Assembly (NCBI RefSeq): GCF_030445035.2
Contig: NC_080680.1
Coordinates: 98,771,157 to 98,835,156 of the forward strand
Direction of reading: 5' to 3'
From: Dasypus novemcinctus
Lineage: Eukaryota; Chordata; Mammalia; Cingulata; Dasypodidae
Length of the DNA: 64,000 nucleotides
Shown here: in pieces, positions 33,196-46,272 of the stretch
Layout of the letters: each line of letters begins with the position of its first letter
How positions within the stretch are numbered: position 1 is the first letter of the stretch
Made by a program: the position numbers and the translations under genes
Notes under the pieces: model-generated
The model's input: the letters and a program-made list of their open reading frames with translations, nothing else
What the model was told of the DNA's origin: nothing
Database searches by the model: none

Positions 33196-36100
33196 TGTTT
33201 TAAAGCAAAATGAGAACTCCATTTCTAAGAATCCTCTGGACTCCTCTCAGCTGGCAGGGTCTCCACCCTGAAGATATGTTGGCAGAAATGGATCTATTCC
33301 TTGGAACACAGAGTCCACTCCCTCACTGTTTCCATCATTATAATCAGATACGTGTGTGTTACGTACACAGCCATGCATTATATAATCTTAAAATGTCCAA
33401 ACCAGAGAGGACGGAGAGCTCATCCCATCCAGCTCCCCCATGTTCACCTGGGAAAACAGCCCCACAGGAGTGGCTGCAGGGCTCTTAAGAGGAAGGCCTG
33501 GGATGGGAGCCCAAGGCCTCTGACTTTAGGTCCAGTTTCTTTCTGCTGCACAAATGAGTAGAAGTTACAGAGAACTAGATTTTGGCTCCCTGTGAAAGAA
33601 GCATTTTCTTATAACCAGAGTTGTTCAAAGACAGTCTTTCAAGAAGGTAAGCTTTCTAGGTGGCACCTAAATCCCCACCGCGGGGGACGCTGAGTCCACC
33701 CACATCTTCCACCTAGCAAGGGAGAGTCAAGGTGGGAGGTTGGCCTCAATGACATCCGGTGTCCCTTCAGCTCTGACAGGCCGTTAATAGGAAAAATCTA
33801 CCTGACCTCCTAAAGCCTCTGTTTTCACATCTGAAAAATGGAAGTACAAATAATTCCCACCTCAGAGGATTTGTGAGACTCAAATAAGATGATACGGAAA
33901 AATAATACATGTAAACTGATTAGCACAGCGCCTGGCACGGTAAATATAACTGGTGATTGTTAATAACATGTCCTTGGCACGCAATAGGTGACAAATCCAT
34001 CACAGGTATTGCCAGCTCCATGCTCTCCATGGACCACCCTGTTGACATTTCACAACGATCCCGTGATGACTGCTGTCACGGCTACTTTAGGAACACAGCA
34101 GTTGAGGTCAGGCAGGTTGGTGCCCTGGGTCACATACCTGAGTGAGGGGTAAGGCCAGGATTCATCTGGGATCTTGGGGGCGCTGGGGCCCCAGCTCTTA
34201 GCCTCTGAAGGAGAGGCACATTCTCTCTCTGTTATCCTGAGAAAGTCTCTGCTCCCTGGGCCTCAGCATTCCTGTCGACCCAATGAGTGTGTTTCTTTAG
34301 CTGCTTTCTAGGGTGTCTCCCACACCAGGATAGGGGGCACGGCATGGGGAGGCAGCGGCAGGGCTCTGAGCCCCTAGGCCCTGGGGCAGTGGGAACGCTG
34401 GGGGCGGTATACAAAAAGAGGGAAGCCAGCACCAGAGTCAACGCAATAAATTCACAAAATGTGTCCATTTTCCGCATTGATAGAATGCAATTTGTAAAAA
34501 CCCTGAATTCAAATTCCCCCCACTTCTCTTCAAAGGACTCTAATTTGCCAGTAGAGTTGTCATTTCCCCCCGGTGAACAACCTATTTAGAATCCTCAAAT
34601 ACTGAAGTTTAAAGATTCCTTGGAGATCACCTGATCAACCCCTCCCCATTTCACAGGCTGGGAGAGGAGCAAGAACTTGCCGAGGGTCCCCTGCTTTCAG
34701 GGCTGGGCCTAAGGGGAGAAAGGAGGGCAGAGACCAGGGCCTGGGGTGGGGGGAGGCCAGAGCTAACACTTGGAATGGGTGCGATCAGAGCAATCAGAAC
34801 TGTCCTGGAAACGGGGTTTTGGTCTGGCTGGAGTTTTGGCTTTTAGTTTATTGTGTGCGGGCCTGTGTTTGGGGCTGGTGGTGGCATAGGAAAGGAGGAA
34901 GGAGGTTGGAGCTGGGCGAACAAAAGAAATGGGAGTGGAGGAAAGGATTGTTTAGTTTAGTAATTTTTTTCCCAAATAGAGACCCTCTAGGAAATTAGAG
35001 TCAGGATTGAGCTCTAATTTTCTGAGAACAGAGGAAGAGGGGGAGAAAGGAAATCTGCCCAGAGCAGGGAGGAGAAAGCAGGAAGGGCTTCCCGGGGCTG
35101 CAGGGGCTGCGGGGCGGGGTGGGTCGTCACGAGTCACCGCTAAAGGCAAAAGGCCAACTCTGAGACCCATTCATTAAGTAAACGCCTGGTGTGGAAATTA
35201 AAGGCACCCATCAGTGTGGCTAAGTCGTGTGTGTGTGCGCATGTGTGTGTGTGCATGTGTCAAAGACAAAGACAGTAAAAGCAGTTGTTACTCTGGCGTG
35301 CAACATGATGAAGAAATAAGATACTGAACCATGGCAGGAGAGCTACCTTACCTTGTGGCCTTGGAAAATTCCTGGAACCCCATCAAGCCTCAGTTTAGCC
35401 ATCTATAAAGTGGGAATAATATTATTAATCTCAAAGGGTTGTAAGGATTAGAAACAATATTTAAGTGCCAAACACAGGACAGCACCACTGCGGTAGCCAG
35501 TGGCCACTAGCTGCCTGTGTGGTTTCTAACTCTTAACTCTGCATGCCTCAGTCATTTCTTTTAAAAATGAGGTAATACTTTCTCCTGGCCCAAATGAATG
35601 GGTTGTTGCAAGTAGGAAATACCATCAAGCAAGTGAAAGAGCTTTTAACCTGTAGAATTTTGAGCAAGTATGGAAATAGCGTTAGTTATCAAAAGCATCT
35701 TTGGGCTAGAAATCCACAAGAAGAAACGGTCTGCTGTGCTTTTAGAAGATTGGGAGAGGGCCCGAGGTCTTAAGAGTTTTTCTCTCTGCCTATACATCCG
35801 CGTGGTCTGGAGATTGCAGTCTGGGAGCAGAGCTACCCAAAGGGCGGTCCCCTGACCACCACCCGCCACATTGCCTGGGAGCTCATTGGAAATGCAGATT
35901 CTCAGTCCTGCTGACTCCAAAAGTTTGGGAATGGAGCCCAGAGACCTATGTTTTAAAATGCTCTCCAGGAAAATTATAGGCACATTAAAGTTTAAATCCT
36001 GCTCCAGAGCTTGCTAAAATGCAGATTCTGACTGAGCAGGTGTGGGCTGGGGCCCGCTAGGCTGCGTCTCCTACGTGATGCCTATGAGGCTGGTCCTTGG

Positions 36101-37629
36101 ACCGCGCCGAGGCGTTAGCGCCCTATAAAGTCGGAGATGGCTGCGCTACGAGAAGCGGCCCACCCCTTAACAATCAACACCCGAGCCAGGAGTTGAACAA
36201 GGCCTTCCAGAAGCAAGGCAGAGGCAGTCTGGGAGCCAGGGGAGCAAACAGAAAGAGGTCTTAAGAAAAAGAGGGAGGTATTAGGGCACTAAAGAAAAAG
36301 TAGGCTGCCTTTGCAGGATGTGCCGAGAGCAGGTCTGGCATTAATTAATCCATTCACTCAAGAAGTACCCTCTAGGAGTTGGGCTCTGTTCTGTGTTCTT
36401 CACATTCATCAACTCGTTTAATCCACAAAACAACCCACGAGGTGGGTACTATTATTATCCCCATTTCACAGAAGGGTGAATGGAAGAACAGAGAGGTTAA
36501 GTAACTTGTCCAAGGTCACTCAGCTAGTATGTGGTGGAGCCAGGGTTTAGAACTCAGACTTTCTGACTCTTCTGCCTCAAAGATCGTCTCTGCCCTGGGG
36601 AAGGTGGCCCAGTGCGAACAACGGCTGACACTCGGATGATGCTTATTCTGTGCCAGGCACCATTCCAAGCACTGGACATTTACCTGCCATTTTAGCCCTT
36701 ATTTATAGCAATTCTAGGAGAGAGGGACTTTGATGGTCATCTTCCCTCTACAATTGAGGAAATTGAGTCAGAGAGTGATGACGTAAACTTGCCTAATGAC
36801 GCACACGGCAGAGCCGCGGTCTGACCCTACGAAGCCAGCGGGACGTGCTTTGCTGGAGGAAGCGTGGCAGCAGTGAGGGAGGCGCACCTACCCCATTGGG
36901 CAGGGGCAAGGGACGGCCAGAAAAGCTTCCCGGGGCAGGTGGCTTTTACACTGAGCTCTGGATCACAGGAAGGACTTAGCAGGTGCAGAGGGCAAGAGTG
37001 GAGTGAGCGGAAGGGAAGAGAGCAGCCCAGGCAGAGGGAACGGCAGGGGCAACAGGGGACCAAGCCTGAAATACGTGAAGGAGCTAAGAACAGCTGAGTA
37101 CGGCCGGGTCCTCGCGGGGCAGATGAGCTGCAGAGGGCAGAAGGGAGGTCATGAAGGGCCCCAAAAGCCGTGAGGTGGGGTGTGGGCTTTATCCAGGGCC
37201 CAGGGGTGCCTTGGAAGGGTTTGAAGCATCACTCTGGTTTCGGTCAGTTGTGCACTCGACAAACATGTGCAGAGCATAGCACTAGGCTCTGAGTTCACAG
37301 TGGGCCAGACAAATACGCTGGGCTTCTGGCAGGGAATACAGACAGGAAAGACGCCGGTGATGCAATCACAGATTTAATAACAGCTGTAAGAACCCGGGGG
37401 GGGGGCGGGTGTGAGGCCTGCACAGAGACCCAGGAACGGGGAGAAACATGCGTGGTGCCGAGAGGACCGCAGATTTGTGCAAGGACACAGATGTGATGAG
37501 GCACCCAGGCACCCAAGATGGGAGAAGCAAAGGGACTCAGCACAGAGACAGACCACCAGCCAGCCCAGAGGCTGGAGCCTCCTTGCTTGAAGCAGGGTGG
37601 TGGAAGAGACAGGGGACCAAGCCTCATTC
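33196..37629. other. Intergenic sequence with several MIR and L2 pieces
   Basis: MIR pieces lie at about 33,780-33,960, 35,330-35,480, 36,400-36,580 and 36,630-36,830 (two in tandem). A MER5-like element lies at about 35,840-36,000 (ggaaatgcagattctcag). Antisense L2 lies at about 36,920-37,360. A short (GT)n-rich run with interruptions is at 35,228-35,261. No gene is supported; the ORFs are short, lack splice context and carry no known motif. Confidence 0.55.
36400..36580 (+). repeat. MIR element
   Basis: Clear MIR core: caactcgtttaatccacaaa, ttatccccatttcacagaag, gttaagtaacttgtccaagg, cactcagctagtatgtgg, gaactcagactttctgac. Confidence 0.8.
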
Positions 37630-37644
37630 AGAGGACCCTAAATC

Positions 37645-38033
37645 GGGCAGCAGACTCGGCCCAGGGGTTAGGGCATCCGTCTACCACATGGGAGGTCCGT
37701 GGTTCAAACCCCGGGCCTCCTTGACCCATGTGGAGCTGGCCCACGTGCAGTGCTGATGCGCTCAAGGAGTGCCTGCCACGCAGGGGTGTCCCCCGCATAG
37801 GGGAGCCCCACGCGCAAGGAGTGCGCCCCGTAAGGAGAGCCGCCCAGCGCGAAAGAAAGTACATCCTGCCCAGGAATGGTGCCGCACACACGGAGAGCTG
37901 ATGCAACAAGATGACGCAACAAAAAGAAACGCAGATTCCCGTGCCGCTGACAACAACAGAAGCAGACAAAGAAGACGCAACAAATAGGCACAGAGTACAG
38001 AGAAATAAATAAATAATCTTAAAAAAAAAAAAA
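37645..38033 (+). mobile_element. DAS-III SINE, full length, with 15-bp TSD
   Basis: Head has cggcccaggggttaggg and ggttcaaaccccgggcc; the tail is (AAAT)n then A14. Direct repeats agaggaccctaaatc at 37,630-37,644 and 38,034-38,048 are perfect. Part of the segment upstream of the tail (tggggtggggg in other copies) is missing. Confidence 0.9.
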
Positions 38034-41000
38034 AGAGGACCCTAAATCAAGTAGGGCGCTCAAGAGGGTGGAGAGTTAAGTCCTGTGAGAAAGAGTTTCA
38101 AAGATCCAGGGAGAATTTGGGTGGCGGAAGAGAGGACAGCAGTGGGGTAGGGTGCCGCCTGATGGGGAGCAGGTGCGACTAATGGGAGAGAAAGCAGACC
38201 TGTCCGTGCCTGAGGACATTTTCCCTGCTGGTAGGATGTATTTGACCCTGAGTCAGGATGTTACACCCAAGGTGGACTAAGGTGGGGAAGATGCTGCTCT
38301 TCAGTTGAGAGCGCATCACTCCATGAACAAGGACGTGCCTAACCGCCCAGGCATCTGTCCCACCCCACCAAGCAGAGGACCCTGGGAAGAACTTTCTCCA
38401 ATACTTACTGTAATCTCATTTAACTAGTAAACTAAGATCTGCCCAGGACTTGCGTTCCTAGAGCCCTTTTGCGTCCACCCTCTATTTACTCCTCAGCCAC
38501 TTTAAGGGGATGTGGTTGCCCTCGCTTCACAGGTGAAGAGACTGAGGCTCCCAGAGGCCCAGTAACATGTCTAAAGTGGACCAAAGAGGACTCTGCAGCA
38601 CCTGAGTGGCTGCCGGTGCGTATCGGTGGCCGTCGCCTTGGCGGGTCCTCAGCACCCTGCCCGGCAGTGAAAACCTATGCACCTGTGCTTCCGCCTGATG
38701 CCTGCATCTCCCATTTGTACTTTCCTTTAAGCAATTTGTTCACCCTTCCATTATTTTCCTTTAGTCCATGCCATTTTCTTTTGTATACTTGCAATAATTT
38801 TCTTTTCGATCCTTCTAATTACCATCGTTTTATAGTCACCTTATTCTGGTTGATTTATTCTTAGTGTGTTTTTAAACAAAAAGTCTTACATGTTTGTTTT
38901 TTTTCCGTTTTACCTTTTTGCCAACGTTCCTAGCAAATGTTACCCACGTACTTTTACTTTTTAAAAATTCTGCCTTTGCTTTGGGGGCCAAGTGGGACTC
39001 ACAGGAATATAGAGGTGGGAGAGGGGGCCTGCTCCTAGACAGCTATGTACAGAGGTGCTCACATCATATAATGAATATGCCAGACCCCTGCCCTAAGCAG
39101 GGAAGCTCCAATCCGGAAAGAGCCTCTGAAAGGGGGCCTGCAGGACCTCATCAAGCTCTCCCGGCATCCTCAGCTCCACCCCTCGCTGCTTCTTGTCCCT
39201 GCCTCCAGGAGGGGCTTCACTGTGCTGAAAGCAGGGAACAAGGTCAGCTTTTCTGCTCACCCACAGGGCTCCCTGCATGTGCTGCCCCAGGCAGGGTCTT
39301 GTCGCTGCATGGACTGTGGAGGGCGCGACAGCTTAGTTGGCTGCTGCTGCAGCTGCTGCTGAGTGCCCAGCTCCCCACAGGCGGGGCAACTCCCACCTGC
39401 CACCCCCATTTCCTGCCCACGCCCTTCCTCCCTTCCCCACATGCCAAAAATCACCACTTTGGCACCTCACCTGGCATTCAAAAGATTATCTACCATCCTA
39501 TGGCTTTTCTAATCAATTTTAAGAAATAAAAAGTCTCATGATCATTGCACTCACTAATCCAGCTCTATCCATAAATTAGATGTTCAGTCCCACGCAAAAG
39601 CAAAATTCCGAACTTGATTTAAGATCCAGGCCTCTAGCCTTGCCCAGCCCAGGCCTGGTGCAGGTGGACTCACCATAGCTGGGGCTGTGGGCGACTGCTT
39701 CTTTGCTCCCCCAGACCTCCCTACCCAGCTTGCTGTCTTGACTTCTGGCCTCTCCAGGGCTAGATGGGTGGAGTGGGGAGAAGAGGTAGAAGGAAGGGGA
39801 GCCAGGGAGCTCTTGACCAATACTGCCATAAGCTGGCTCCCCACTCCTGGTCTGGCAGGGCTTTAAGGTTGACTCTGTGTGGGCATGTCCATGAGTTTTT
39901 CAACAATTCTCTCCTCAATCTCTGAGGAGCCCTTACCCTTTCATGGGTGCTACACTCATCGGTAGCTCCTCACAGCCCTAGGAATCCAGCGGTCCCTTCA
40001 ACTCGTCCCTCTGTTGGGCAGAACCTAAGAGGCCTTCTCATTACCTCTTCTTGGGCATGGCCCATTTCTAGCCCATGGGAATCATACAACCTGTGCCCAG
40101 ACCAATTTTGGGAATTCAGGCTCTTCCAAACAGAGACACTTCTACTTTGTTTTGTTTGTTTAAGATGGCACCCATCTCTCATCCTTTAGAATTCTTGGGT
40201 GGCAGTGAGATGCTAGGCCACTGTGTCATCCTCCCTCAAAACTACTCTCAGGTACATATTAAGTTCTCTAAGTAGATTCTATGACTTGAGAATAAGGGAG
40301 AAGCACAGCATATCAACAGCTCTCTATTACAAAATCTTCATTCGACCCTAATCTGCTAATGACAAAGCTGAGGGTCTCAAGGCTCGTTCTGTCTCTCCAT
40401 GATGCTTGACAATGTAAAGTGCACACACACGCACATTCACGTGTGAGCATCTGGGGGAAGCAGAGATGACCCCAGCATGGCTTCTTAAGGGTTCAGTCTT
40501 GTAGAGGAGTTGGAACATGCACCCAGAAGCAGAGTGCAAGGCAGGCTATTCCAGCTGCGCACAATGGAGAAGGCAACATCTGAGCCGGATCTTGAAAAAT
40601 GATTAAGATTTGGATAAGCCAAAATGAAGTCACTTCGGGGAGAGGAAATAATGTGAGCAAGAGGAGGGAATCAAAGGACCCTCAGGTGGGAGATAAGGCC
40701 AAGCCAAATCCAAAGTGAACAAAATAAGCAGTTTGGATTTCTTTCTGCAGAGAGAGAGGAGTTTTGGAAGTTTATGAACTGGACAGCAGGTAGGAGGATG
40801 GATAGGGTGGGCAGTGACTAACTGTTGGTGAAATGTGTTCTTCATCTCCTTGAGTCATTAACCAGGGCTCTGTTAAAAACAAAGACAAAACAGAAACCTT
40901 CTGGGACCTGATTTCTTTTCCAAGAAACCCGCTGCCTTTTGGAGCCCCTCATGTGTTCAGTTTACAAAGATATCCAACCCTGTTTTTACTGTTAGTTGAG

Positions 41001-42519
41001 GAGTCTTGGTGCAGCTGCCAGTTCCAGGACCCTTTGGCAGAAGGCTGATGGTGCTGCGCAAACTGTTTCTCTATGCCCCAAACGTAGCACTCGGGAAGAA
41101 GCCAAGAAGAAAGGCCTCCCTTTCTGAGGGGGGACCTTAGAACCTTCGCCTCCCAGAGTCCAGCTACAGCGACTTTTCCCTGGTCCCCACTGAATTCAGA
41201 CCTAGAGACCAAAGGGAAAATTCCAGTAGACTGCAAAGCCAAGAAACAGCAGGTTTGGGTTCAAATCCCAGCTCTCCCCCTTGCCTCGCTGATCCTGAGA
41301 CCTCACTGAGCCCCCATGACTTAATCTGTAAAATGGAAACATCATTGCTGTGATTAAATGGAATCACATGTGGGTGAATATAATAACTAACACATAGCAG
41401 GTGCTCAGTAAATATCTTCTCACCCTTCCCCTAGCACCTCTCTACGAATTGGTTTCCTCACTTATTGAATGCGCTGGGGACGCAGGGATTCCTAAGTTTG
41501 GGGATGAGGGTTCCCAAACACTTGTCCTCTGCCCTCTGCCCCACACAGGGGCACCGGAGAGGGCAGAAGGCCTTCTGCAGCAGAGGGGGATGCGCTCTGG
41601 AAGCTATTTCTTCTTTTATTATTTTTAATAATGAAAAAAAAAATCACAAAAGCACTTACTAGTAGTAATGCACATTGGCATACACTTGGAATGAGCCCAT
41701 ATCCCCCAGCCCCTCTGCACCACCACTGTCTGACTCAGTTTCCCCATCTGTAAAGCAGTTGCTCCTAAGGTGGGTCCCTGCCATCCCCTGCAAGTGTGCA
41801 TTAGGTTGTAAGGAATGCGCCCAGCAGAGGGCGTGCTGAACATAATCTCCTGGCCAAGGCCTGGGGAAAGGCGAGGCGCCAAGGAAAATTCTAGTGGAAA
41901 AAATGAAGAAAGGATTCCAGGTTTATGAGTCCCAGACTTTGAAAAACAGAACTGCTGAGTTGTCTCCTGATATAGGGGAAAAGAACACCCCAGCTGCCTT
42001 GAGATTTCCAGGAAACTCTTTGTGAAGGCTTTGGGCAAGGCTGGCAAGGGGCACATGGGGAGGCCCCGCAAAGGATCTGATGCCCTGGGGGTTGGGAGAT
42101 GGGGGAGGGGGCAGGGGTGCACACCAGAGCCTGGGTCCTCACGTGCTCTCGGGCACAGTGGGGTTTCCTGACGGTGCATGGGGTTCCAGCTGCCAGGGTC
42201 TGTGCACATGTTTGTGTGTGACTGGGTACAATTCCACAAGCATTTATTTAGGCCTTCTAATGCTTCACAGGCACAGGGCGAGGTGAGAGGGCTGCAATAG
42301 GAAAGAGGACGTAGTCCTCAGCTCAGAGAGCTTAGTTGCCTGGGGGATGCAAGTGAACAGGCAATTTCAATGCCGAGTGCAGGCACCTGGGGAGGGGTTT
42401 GGGGAGCACTTTTTAATCAGGGAGCCCACGAATTCAGCCACCCACTAGCTACGTGACTTTGGAGACTTTCCTGAGACTCAGTCTCTTAATCTGGAAAGTG
42501 GAAATATTAAGACTATATC

Positions 42520-42850
42520 TTCGGTATAAGCACAACATTGTGAATATAATTAACCCCACTGAATGGTATACCTGAAAGCGGTTAAAATGGGAAATTCTAT
42601 GTTGTTAACACATAGAAAGAAAATATAGAACTGTACAACACAAATGTAAACAATGGACTTTATTGAGTAATTTTAATAATATTCATTCATTGATGGTAAC
42701 AAATGTACCACTTGATGCAAAATGTTAATAATTGGGAAAACCGTGTGCACGAGAAGGGGCTGGCATATGGGAACTCTGAACTTTCTGAACGGTTTTTCAG
42801 TAAGCTTACAGCTGCTCTTAAAAATTAAAATAAATTTCTTTTAAAAACTT
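42520..42850 (+). mobile_element. L1 3' end, sense
   Basis: Contains gtataagcacaacattgtg, ggtatacctgaaagcgg, aacaaatgtaccacttgatg, atgttaataattggg and catatgggaactctg, with a short A-rich end (aaaattaaaataaatttc). Confidence 0.65.
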
Positions 42851-44397
42851 TCATCCTAGGGCAAGGAGTGCATAATGTTTTTGATCGTACCATTAGCGTG
42901 TGCACTGGGATCCACAACTGGAAAATACAACGTGTGCAGCCCAGGTGCGCCCACTGTCCAGGCATCGGGCTGTCAGTGTGAGTGCTGTTTACAGAGTGCC
43001 AGGCTCCATCAGATGTCACAAGTGATGGCCCACAGACACGGATTGCAGAGGTGCTTGTTCGGTTTTCTTTTGTTTTGTTTTGCCTCATGGGGTGTTCTAA
43101 AAATCAAGAAATTCCACATCAACACCCAGCTTTCCAGCTTCTGTGGAAACCTTGGCTGCTCTGGGCGTCCTGCAAGCACTGGCACGTATGTACCTGCATG
43201 CCACAGTCTCCGATTCCTACTCTAGGGGTCTGCCTAGCAGCACCCTCCCTCCTGGCCCATCGCCAGCTCTGTTCTTGGAGAAGTTCCAAAGTGACTGGGC
43301 GACTTGTGTGTAGACATGTTCTTCATGCAAAGAGAAGAAGGGCCAGGCAGGGGCGGGGCCAGGGTCCCGGAACTCCCCATATAGCACCAGTTTCGGCTCT
43401 CAGAGAAGCAGGCGAGAACTATGGACCCTTCCAAGTCTCTGTGGCTGGACCAGAAGAAATCAGCGGAGAAGAGCAGTTCAAGAGAATGGCATCTGTTGTC
43501 TATTTGATTTTGCATTAAAAAATACCTTCCAGCCTAGACAAAAAATGATTAAGACAAAGTTCTCCCCAGGAAGTATAGCTAAATGTATGTGCTGTGGTTC
43601 TTTTTTAAAAAATGAGCAAATAGACCCTTGGTAGAAGCTGAAAACATATTTGTTGAATACATTGTGGGGGATCCAGAGGTGTGCAAGGTAGGATTTATAT
43701 TTTCCTAATATCCCCACAGCCTCTCATGCTGCCAAGAATGTCCCTTTTAATAGACATTTCCTGGGCCCCCACTGTGTGCTGGGCACCAAGCACAAAGATG
43801 AGCATGCCCTGCCCTCTGCTCTCAGTTGCTCAGTCTTGTGGAGAGCCTTATGAGGGGAAATGAACGCAGGAACCAAGAAGGACAGGGTATGAGACATTTG
43901 GGGATGAAAGGGCACCAGAGCATGGAGGAAGAGGCTTCTGGGCCTCTCACTTTCTGTGCAAGCTCAATCCTCTCTCTGGGTCCCCCGTTTCCCCTTTTGT
44001 AGGCCAAGGAGGTCAGAAGAGATGAGCAAACACCACCACCACTTTCACAACCCTGCCTGGCCCCCGCTTGGGTATTCTGTGAGGAAGCGAGGCCGGCAGC
44101 CCAGGTGCTCAGCATCTTAGCTGCCGCCCCATAGTCCTGCTCCCAAGTCCTGGCTCTGAAAGAAATCCATCAGACGAGGTTTTTCACATAGCTCTCCTTC
44201 AAGAAGAAAGGAGAGGAGAGGAGAGGGGAGGGGAGGAGGGGAGAGGAGGGGAAAGAAAAAAGTCCAGAGTCCATCATCCCTTACAGAGATTCCTGCCACT
44301 ACCCCAATTCCAGGTGCAAATGACAAGCCCTCAACAGGCAGGGAGAGTGGTGGCATTTCCTCAGAACCATCTTTGCATGATTAAAGTGTAAGTGATT

Positions 44398-44491
44398 GTG
44401 GAGTGGGTGTATCTCAGCGGCTGAGTGCTTGCTTTGCCTGTATGAGGTCCCAGGTTCAATCCCCAGTACCTCCTAATAAATAAATAAATAC
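44398..44491 (+). mobile_element. Monomeric tRNA(Ala)-derived SINE with 12-bp TSD
   Basis: A simple tRNA-like head, gagtgggtgtatctcagcgg, with box B ggttcaatccccag, followed directly by tacctcctaataaa and (TAAA)n with no long body. Direct repeats gtgtaagtgatt at 44,386-44,397 and 44,492-44,503 are perfect. Not a functional tRNA gene: the anticodon arm is degenerate and the tail is SINE-like. Confidence 0.85.
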
Positions 44492-45422
44492 GTGTAAGTG
44501 ATTAGAGGGTTCGCACTGCAGGATTCTCCTGAGATCATTCTCCCAATTTCCTGTGAAAAATGTAAAACCCAAGGATGGGAAGGACTTTTACCAAAGTCCT
44601 ACAATCAATATGCAAAATCAGAGGCAGAGCTACTGATTCCAAGTAAAAGCTCTTCCCACTCCTGGATCTTTCTCTCTCTGGCTGAGACGTCAGGAAGGGG
44701 TGAGAAGATAAGGACCCCCCCAGGCTTCCTCCGTGCTCAGCCACATGTTGACTGCCATTGATCTAGAAGGACAAGTTATTCCTTTGCTACACTAGCCAAG
44801 TGCCAGGGAAATCCAAGCCTCACAAAGGTTAAGTGTGAAGAAGACAAAATTACACAGCACAACGAAAGGCCCTGGAGGCCAGGTGTCACCACCTTTGGAA
44901 GATCCTTTGTTTCCACAGTCTGTGAAAGAAGGAATTTGATGTGTAGCAAAACCAGTTTTATAGGACAGGGCCCGTGAGTAGCCAGAGATGGCAAAGAGAA
45001 GCAGCAGGTTGGCGAGTGTTAATCAGGAGAGGCTTGCCTTCCTCATTATTGACGTCTTAGGACCATGTCCTTTTCAACAGATCCATCTGCCAAGTTTCTC
45101 CCCCATACCAAGTCACCATCACCATGGGTGTCATTGGCATTCCCACCATAAAATAAAACCCTTATTGCACTTTCAAACTGGCCAGTCTCATAAATAATTG
45201 GAAAATCCCAGGGTCAGATCTGGTGCCTTCAGAGGAGCTTTGTTCTTTCTTAAAATCTGGAAATTTGTTGAGGTAGGGAAAATCACTATACATAGAAACT
45301 CCCTTCGACAAATTACCCCAGATTTCTTTAAAATTTACCTGGGAGGAGATCTATTTTTGGTTAGAATGCGATTTCTAACTTCGCAGTGCCCAGAGAAAGT
45401 CCAGGTCAACAATACTTAAATG

Positions 45423-45663
45423 GATTTTTTTTTTATTTTTTTATTTTTTATTGACTTTGTAATAATATTACATTAAAAATATATATGTGAGGTCCCATTC
45501 AACCCCATCCCCCCACCCCCCCCTCTCCCCCCCCCCCAACAACACTCGTTCCCATCATCATGACACATCCATTGGATTTTGTAAGTACATCTTTGGGCAC
45601 CTCTGCACCTCATATACATTGGTTCACATCATAGCCCATACTCTCCTCCATTCCATCCACTTA
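45423..45663 (-). mobile_element. 5'-truncated L1 3' end, antisense
   Basis: T-rich stretch at left (the inverted A tail), then acattaaaaatatatatgtg, a C-rich run (45,508-45,538, G-rich on the L1 strand) and 3' UTR text. Flanking acttaaatgg at about 45,414 and 45,658 may be the target duplication. About 240 bp long, non-coding. Confidence 0.65.
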
Positions 45664-45842
45664 AATGGGTTTTGATGGCAGTGAAATCTCATGTTGCCTT
45701 ATGTAAAAGATTTTATGAAAGATCTTGCCTATTAGTCATTCATTGAATAAATATTTATTGAGTGCCTTCTAGGTGCCTAGAACTTGCTAAGCTAATTGCA
45801 CCTTGATATTGAATAGTGCTTTTTCAAATTATCTTTTAATAG

Positions 45843-46272
45843 TTTTCCTCCCCCTCCGCCTCTCCTGCCTGCTGTTTTTGCTGTCTGTGTCCATTTGCTG
45901 TGTGATCTTCTGTGTCTATTTCTCTTTTTGTCTTCTCTTCTCATTTTCTCCTCTAGGATTCACAGGAATTCAATCCTGGGGATCTCCAATGTGGAGAGAG
46001 GTGCCCTGTCACTTGAACCACCTCAGTTTCTGTTGCTCTTGCTTTGACTCTCCCCTTTGTCTCTCTTTTGTTGTGTCATTATCTTGCTGTGTGGCTCACC
46101 ATGCAGGCCTGGCTCACTGCACAGGCTCTGGCTCACCACACAGGCACTGGCTCATTGTGCAGGTTTGGCTCGCACATGGGCATGACTTTACCAGGAAGCC
46201 CCAGGGATCAAACCTGGGTCCTCCCTTATGGTGGATGGAAGCCCAATCACTTGAGCCACTTCTGTTTCCCTA
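45843..46272 (-). mobile_element. Composite old tRNA-headed SINE with internal minisatellite
   Basis: On the minus strand two tRNA-like box B regions appear, at about 46,205 (ggtttgatccctggggc) and about 45,965 (ggattgaattcctgtg). They are separated by a pyrimidine-rich body and an internal array of about 19-bp units (46,092-46,180). The tail side is gtccatttgctg/ctgtctgtgtcc, shared with DAS SINEs. Probably a dimer or two nested old copies. Confidence 0.6.

Larger units (their letters stand above)
38049..45420. other. Intergenic sequence, sparse repeats
   Basis: Recognisable pieces: MIR-like at about 38,530-38,570; antisense L2 at about 40,535-40,830; MIR at about 41,250-41,430; antisense L2 ends at about 42,240-42,390 and 43,740-43,860; L1 3' end at 42,520-42,850; a purine-rich run at 44,205-44,262; a monomeric SINE at 44,398-44,491. 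ORFs of 178-211 codons here have no family signature and are treated as chance. Confidence 0.5.

Noticed and set aside
39331-39361. CTG-rich run
   Set aside because: Only a few imperfect units (gctgctgctgcagctgctgctg); not a notable repeat expansion.
38894-39529. 211-codon ORF between SINE and L2 pieces
   Set aside because: Low-complexity, no homology I recognise, no splice or promoter context; treated as chance.
41625-42239. 204-codon minus-strand ORF
   Set aside because: No motif or family resemblance; the region is ordinary intergenic DNA with MIR and L2 fragments.
44398-44470. Apparent tRNA(Ala) gene
   Set aside because: Boxes A and B are present but the arm pairing is degenerate, and a (TAAA)n tail and target duplication show it is a SINE.
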